From assembly GCA_910587305.1 (NCBI GenBank), contig CAJUKV010000009.1, positions 1-64,000 of the forward strand: DNA of 64,000 nucleotides, given 5' to 3'. The notes under the pieces are model-generated. The model ran no database searches and was not told the DNA's origin. It was given only the letters and a program-made list of their open reading frames with translations. Positions 61,945 to 64,000 of this stretch are shown one piece after another. The position numbers were made by a program, and so were the translations under genes. The DNA is from an uncultured Lachnospiraceae bacterium. GTDB lineage: Bacteria; Bacillota; Clostridia; Lachnospirales; Lachnospiraceae. Each line of letters starts with the position of its first letter. Position 1 is the stretch's first letter.

Positions 61945-62170
61945 TTTGCTGAATCCTTTGGACCATTTGGGCTAAATCAGCAATAGAATTGAAGTTTTCT
62001 TCCTTAATTTCTTCGTAAGGTACCATTATCCCAAACTCTACGCTCAGACGGGTAATAATCCCCATAATCATTAGAGAATCCAAAATACCATCTTCTACTA
62101 ATGCCGTAGAAGCCGAAAAATCGACTTCCGGATAATCTTCGGTTAAGAGCATTAAAATTTTTTCTTCCAT
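61934..62170 (-). CDS. Acyl carrier protein
   Basis: A 78-residue ACP with the phosphopantetheine attachment motif GILDSL (Ser about residue 33), preceded by ...STALVEDG and followed by ITRLSVEFGIMVPYEEIKEENFNSIADLAQMV, a normal four-helix carrier. GAGGAGG lies seven bases before the ATG at 62170. Its gene overlaps the ligase start, which suggests that the ligase charges it. It is distinct from the usual AcpP motif (DSLD). Confidence 0.88.
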   Translation of the reverse strand: MEEKILMLLTEDYPEVDFSASTALVEDGILDSLMIMGIITRLSVEFGIMVPYEEIKEENFNSIADLAQMVQRIQQNGR

Positions 62171-62213
62171 GTATATTTCCTCCTCACTCAAATACCCACT
62201 AAGTATTCCATTT

Positions 62214-63068
62214 TTAATGGGATTCTTCACGCACCCAAAACTCAATATGTCGGCCTGTTGGACGATATCCAAGTCTTATATGAAACTTCATAGACTGTTC
62301 ATTTGCCTCCGATATTGCCGTTGTCATATTTAAATTGTTCTTTTCTGCATACAGCAGCGGATCTTTTCTCTGAATTATGGCAATTCCGGAAAATTTGCGA
62401 TACTCCCTTAATATTCCAACCCATCCATGGGTTGAATTAGGAAACAGAATCGCCCACACTGCACATACCTTTCCTTCTTTATTAATCACACATGTCATCT
62501 TCCCTTCCTGTCCTGCCCTATACATTTCTTCATCAGACATATAAGGAATCTCATAATATGGTATTGTTTCCATTTGCGCCTGACAATTTCTTATCTGATG
62601 AATCATCTCTATCGTAGGTACTTTCACTTCCAGCCCCGCATCATGGAAGATTCTCTCAGCCATTGGAAGATACATTTCCAGATTTTTTTTGTACAAGTAA
62701 CGCTCCGCTTGCATATAATCCATCAAATCCCCCATATGAAATCCTGCCTTTAAAAGTTTTCCTTCCATTTGTATCAATTTTTCACTTTTTCCTCCATTGT
62801 ATATATGGGTGACTGCAACACACTTATCTTTCTTACCAATTTCCAATGAGTAATCCAAATTCCAATAATAATATGCACGGTAATAGGTCACTTCATCTAT
62901 ATAAATCAATAATCCGCCCACATGCTTTTCATATAAAAAACGTCCTTGGCGAATATATTTTTCGATTTCCGATGAATAGATATAGCAATTTGTAACTACA
63001 GGCTTGTATTCTTTTTTTGCATTATTGATAAGACCATTATACTGCTCTATATCTATGAATTTATCCAT
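62214..63068 (-). CDS. GNAT-like acyltransferase (double domain)
   Basis: A 284-residue protein. Its C-terminal half has GNAT features: MTCVINKEGKVCAVWAILFP, ... STHGWVGILREYRKFSGIAI and the terminal NEQSMKFHIRLGYRPTGRHIEFWV. The N-terminal half (GRFLYEKHVGGLLIYIDEVTYYRAYYYW) looks like a degenerate second GNAT, as in other two-domain GNATs. It lies between the ACP and carboxyltransferase genes, so acyl transfer from ACP or CoA to an amine is the likely role. No ribosome site was examined beyond GGAAA-type bases. Confidence 0.75.
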   Translation of the reverse strand: MDKFIDIEQYNGLINNAKKEYKPVVTNCYIYSSEIEKYIRQGRFLYEKHVGGLLIYIDEVTYYRAYYYWNLDYSLEIGKKDKCVAVTHIYNGGKSEKLIQMEGKLLKAGFHMGDLMDYMQAERYLYKKNLEMYLPMAERIFHDAGLEVKVPTIEMIHQIRNCQAQMETIPYYEIPYMSDEEMYRAGQEGKMTCVINKEGKVCAVWAILFPNSTHGWVGILREYRKFSGIAIIQRKDPLLYAEKNNLNMTTAISEANEQSMKFHIRLGYRPTGRHIEFWVREESH

Positions 63069-63128
63069 ATATTCCTCTTTTCCTGTTTATATCAATATGC
63101 CACTCAGTTTTTCATTCAAAGACCCTTT

Positions 63129-64000
63129 TCAAAGTGGTATATTTCCATGTTTCTTTTCGACACTATATTTGCTCTTTGTCTGACACATATCAAATGCATC
63201 TATCAGCTTTTTTCTGGTCTCCTCCGGTAAAATCACCTCATCTATGTATCCTCTACTTGCTGCAACATAAGGATTCATAAAATTATTCCTATACCGCTCT
63301 ATAAATTCTTCCCTGACCTTCTCCCTATCCTGGGCATTCTCAATTTCTCTCTTATAAATAATATCAGCTGCCCCCTCCGCCCCCATTACTGCAATCTGGG
63401 CAATTGGCCATGCATAAACCATATCGGCTCCCATGCTCTTACTATTCATTGCAATATACGCGCCTCCATAAGCTTTCCGCATAATTAGCGATACTTTGGG
63501 AACAGTTGCTTCCGAATAAGCATATAGTATTTTTGCCCCTTTACGTATAATCCCGCTATGCTCCTGCTTCGTTCCCGGGAAAAACCCCGGTACATCAACC
63601 AACGTTAAAATAGGGATATTAAATGCATCGCAAAATCTGATAAATCTGGCTCCTTTCTCAGATGCATTTCCATCTAATGCCCCGCCTAAAACAAAAGGCT
63701 GATTTGCCACTATACCTAATACCTTCCCTTCCAGTCTTGCAAATCCAACCACCAGATTAGCCGCATAATCTTCCTGGATTTCCAGGAAACTTGCCGTATC
63801 CATAACCGCATCAATTACTTTTCGTATGTCATATACTTTTCTCTGTTCTTCCGGCACGATTTCCTGTAAAATATCCGTGGTATCTATATAGCTGCTCCCC
63901 GTTTCCGGCGCTTTTTCTTTATTATTTATCGGTAAATACGATAACAGTTTTCGCACTCCCTTAAGGCATGAGCTATCATCCTTAAAAACAAAATGGGCAA
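63129..64000 (-). CDS. Biotin-dependent carboxyltransferase beta-type subunit, 3' part
   Basis: The C-terminal part of a carboxyltransferase (PccB/MmdA-like, usually about 515 residues). The frame is open to the window end, reading AHFVFKDDSSCLKGVRKLLSYLP, so the visible GTG at 63956 is not the start. KVIDAVMDTASFLEIQEDYAANLVVGFARLEGK, NQPFVLGGALDGNASEKGARFIRFCDAFNIPI and VDVPGFFPGTKQEHSGIIRKGAKILYAYSEATVP form the biotin-carboxyl CoA pocket; YGGAYIAMNSKSMGAD follows. It could supply malonyl-CoA or methylmalonyl-CoA to the acyltransferase, or act in another acyl-CoA carboxylation. The first two thirds lie outside the window. Confidence 0.85.
   Translation of the reverse strand, partial: AHFVFKDDSSCLKGVRKLLSYLPINNKEKAPETGSSYIDTTDILQEIVPEEQRKVYDIRKVIDAVMDTASFLEIQEDYAANLVVGFARLEGKVLGIVANQPFVLGGALDGNASEKGARFIRFCDAFNIPILTLVDVPGFFPGTKQEHSGIIRKGAKILYAYSEATVPKVSLIMRKAYGGAYIAMNSKSMGADMVYAWPIAQIAVMGAEGAADIIYKREIENAQDREKVREEFIERYRNNFMNPYVAASRGYIDEVILPEETRKKLIDAFDMCQTKSKYSVEKKHGNIPL

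Noticed and set aside
63954..63956. GTG start of the carboxyltransferase gene
   Set aside because: The frame continues to the window end with family-typical sequence (AHFVFKDD), so the gene is cut by the window.

Overview
The window looks like a chromosomal segment of an anaerobic gut Clostridium relative, most likely Lachnospiraceae (Bacillota). The basis is inference from gene content: a CsoR/CopA copper operon, a WalRK-like OmpR system, LplABC-type sugar importers paired with YesMN regulators, a short type-2 ArgC, strong AGGAGG ribosome sites, and GC near the mid-40s. No rRNA, tRNA, CRISPR array or intact transposase was seen.

Layout. 0.3-3.1 kb (+): two GNAT acetyltransferases, a DUF362/ferredoxin protein and a MNT-type nucleotidyltransferase that carries a relic of a HEPN partner. 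3.2-6.5 kb (-): csoR-copA, with a CopZ-like domain fused to the CopA C-terminus. 6.6-17.3 kb (-): a tandem-repeat block, then NUDIX, YqeY, methyltransferase, HolA, ComEC, a response regulator/histidine kinase/GerMN-lipoprotein set, ComEA and a small transporter. 17.4-26.5 kb: arginine biosynthesis, with argC-(ProX-like)-GNAT-argJ-argB-argD and a solute-binding protein on the minus strand, and argG divergent from argC across a shared promoter/operator region. 26.6-30.5 kb: DUF1294, an HTH-fused AAA-ATPase/PD-(D/E)XK protein, and an AbiE-type toxin-antitoxin pair whose toxin gene has an internal deletion. 30.8-49.4 kb (-): a rhamnoside utilisation locus with two GH78-type proteins, an LplABC importer, YesMN, rhamnulokinase, a FucI/AraA-like isomerase, RhaD and FucO. 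49.9-57.7 kb: an accessory region with a DUF4180 protein, a GmrSD-like DUF262/DUF1524 protein, decayed rhamnose-gene fragments, two glycosyltransferases, an AAA-ATPase stub, a pRiA4b ORF-3-like protein and small genes. 57.7-64 kb (-): a compact set with a discrete trans-AT-type acyltransferase, an acyltransferase-like gene broken at a G8 tract, an AMP-ligase/nitroreductase fusion, an ACP, a GNAT and a biotin-dependent carboxyltransferase that runs off the window. It reads as one edge of a polyketide or fatty-acyl type biosynthetic cluster.

How the genes work together. The rhamnose region is a full route: rhamnosidases release the sugar, LplABC imports oligosaccharide (no ATPase is encoded here), YesMN probably senses it, and the isomerase, RhaB, RhaD and FucO convert it to DHAP and propanediol. 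The arginine genes lack argF and argH here.

The most unusual signal lies between genes. Several families of palindromic, covarying repeats recur. One family fills whole intergenic spaces, from the stop codon of one gene to the Shine-Dalgarno of the next, with stems whose sequences differ between copies but whose pairing is kept. These repeats, the G8 tract in the acyltransferase-like gene, the copA-copZ fusion with an internal ribosome site and the ligase/nitroreductase/trans-AT gene set are the main points for follow-up.
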